Shown piece after piece: positions 63,314 through 64,000 of a DNA stretch of 64,000 nt. The translations under genes and the position numbers were made by a program. Source of the stretch: Pediococcus ethanolidurans (GTDB taxonomy: Bacteria; Bacillota; Bacilli; Lactobacillales; Lactobacillaceae); contig NZ_JQBY01000001.1 of assembly GCF_001437405.1 (NCBI RefSeq), positions 62,001 through 126,000 of the forward strand. The letters are read 5' to 3'. Position 1 is the first letter of the stretch. Each line of letters starts with the position of its first letter. The notes under the pieces were generated by a model. That model had not been told where the DNA came from. It worked only from the letters and a program-made list of their open reading frames with translations, and searched no databases.

Positions 63314-64000
63314 TTATAAATCTTTACCGTTACTACCAATAGCAGATTTCAGCCAATAGAAACTCTTCTTAGGAATTCGTTTCATATCTTTCAAATCATG
63401 ATTTGTTCGATTTACATAAACAACACCATAACGCTTGCGCATATCTCCAGCAGAACTTGGAATATCAATTAGTCCCCAGCCTAAATATCCCAAGACATCC
63501 ACTCCGTCCTTCTCAACAGCATCCTTTAAGGCTTGAATATGAGCACGCATATAGTTAATTCGATAATCGTCCTGAATTTCTTTACCATAATATTTTTCTT
63601 GGACTCCAATGCCATTCTCAATGGGAAAAACTGGTATTTGATATTGATGATAAATTTTGTTTAAGATATCACGAAATCCAAGTGAGTCAATCTCCCAACC
63701 GTAATTAGGAGTCTTTTTAACATAAGGATTAGCTTCCCCACCATATTTAAGATAATCATCTACTGAACAATTTTCAGGAATCTTTTCAGAATTCACAACG
63801 GTACTTCGATAGTAGCTAAAGCACATGTAATCACTATGACATTGACTTAAAATGTTAAAATCTCCATTTTTAATTCCAGCATTGATTTGATAATTTTCAA
63901 TATGTTTTAAAACAGCCTTTGAATAATGACCTTGTGCAAAAACATCCAAAAGATTATTATTTGAAAATTCTTGAATTTCTCGCGCAACTTGAATGTCTCG
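63314..64000 (-). CDS. GH1 6-phospho-beta-glucosidase, C-terminal part (cut by window edge)
   Basis: The reading frame is open to the right edge of the window; 229 codons are visible. The nucleophile Glu is in FPIENGIGVQEKY, and DVLGYLGWGLIDIPSSAGDMRKRYG and SFYWLKSAI are standard GH1 C-terminal landmarks. The acid/base region lies outside. It is a second GH1 in the window, next to the ROK kinase, and not identical to 57831-59321. Confidence 0.9.
   Translation of the reverse strand, partial: RDIQVAREIQEFSNNNLLDVFAQGHYSKAVLKHIENYQINAGIKNGDFNILSQCHSDYMCFSYYRSTVVNSEKIPENCSVDDYLKYGGEANPYVKKTPNYGWEIDSLGFRDILNKIYHQYQIPVFPIENGIGVQEKYYGKEIQDDYRINYMRAHIQALKDAVEKDGVDVLGYLGWGLIDIPSSAGDMRKRYGVVYVNRTNHDLKDMKRIPKKSFYWLKSAIGSNGKDL

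Overview
The window looks like a carbohydrate-uptake region of a low-GC lactic acid bacterium of the Lactobacillaceae. The evidence is AT-rich DNA with Firmicutes-type GGAGG ribosome sites, cre-like catabolite operators, a T-box leader, PRD-type regulators, seven sets of PTS genes, and a surface protein with a KxYKxGKxW signal and an LPQTxE sorting motif, a variant known from Lactiplantibacillus relatives. The species cannot be named from the sequence alone. I saw no tRNA, rRNA, CRISPR array or intact prophage.

Layout. 1-412: 5' part of an HTH regulator. 602-6972: mannose-family PTS (IIA, IIB, IIC, IID) plus a SIS-domain sugar-phosphate enzyme behind a -24/-12 (sigma-54) promoter, driven by a LevR-type activator. 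7152-11544: ascorbate-family PTS with a UPF0309 SIS protein and a PRD regulator. 11776-17929: PTS IIBC, cytosolic sulfatase, formylglycine-generating enzyme, EIIA-Glc and a TauE-like permease, with a divergent RpiR regulator; this is the most unusual locus. 18209-30460: a ComK-like gene, then a defence island with an Mrr-like nuclease, a type I restriction-modification system with invertible hsdS cassettes and its own tyrosine recombinase, a decayed IS3 fragment and AbiH. 30521-37927: a frameshifted GRP sugar transporter gene and a fructose-family PTS with a GH38 alpha-mannosidase and PRD regulator. 38070-44030: a second LevR/sigma-54 mannose-family PTS, with an MgtC-family gene as last cistron. 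44438-50772: a third mannose-family PTS with a fused IIC-IID protein, SIS enzyme, NagA and DUF1275 membrane protein, opposite an RpiR regulator. 50773-57659: a T-box leader with no amino-acid gene behind it, a diacetyl/acetoin reductase-like SDR, and a 1622-residue LRR/MucBP surface protein. 57831-64000: a beta-glucoside operon with LicT antitermination sites, a ROK kinase and a second, partial GH1 gene.

Together most of the window serves the uptake and first breakdown step of many separate sugars. Each module pairs a PTS with an intracellular enzyme (SIS, sulfatase, alpha-mannosidase, NagA or 6-phospho-beta-glucosidase) and its own regulator (sigma-54 activator, PRD protein, RpiR or antiterminator). 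cre-like sites lie upstream of most regulators or operons, so CcpA probably ranks them. The substrates (amino sugars, sulfated sugars, mannosides, possibly fructosamines) and the mucin-binding-type surface protein suggest a lifestyle on host or plant glycans; that is inference.
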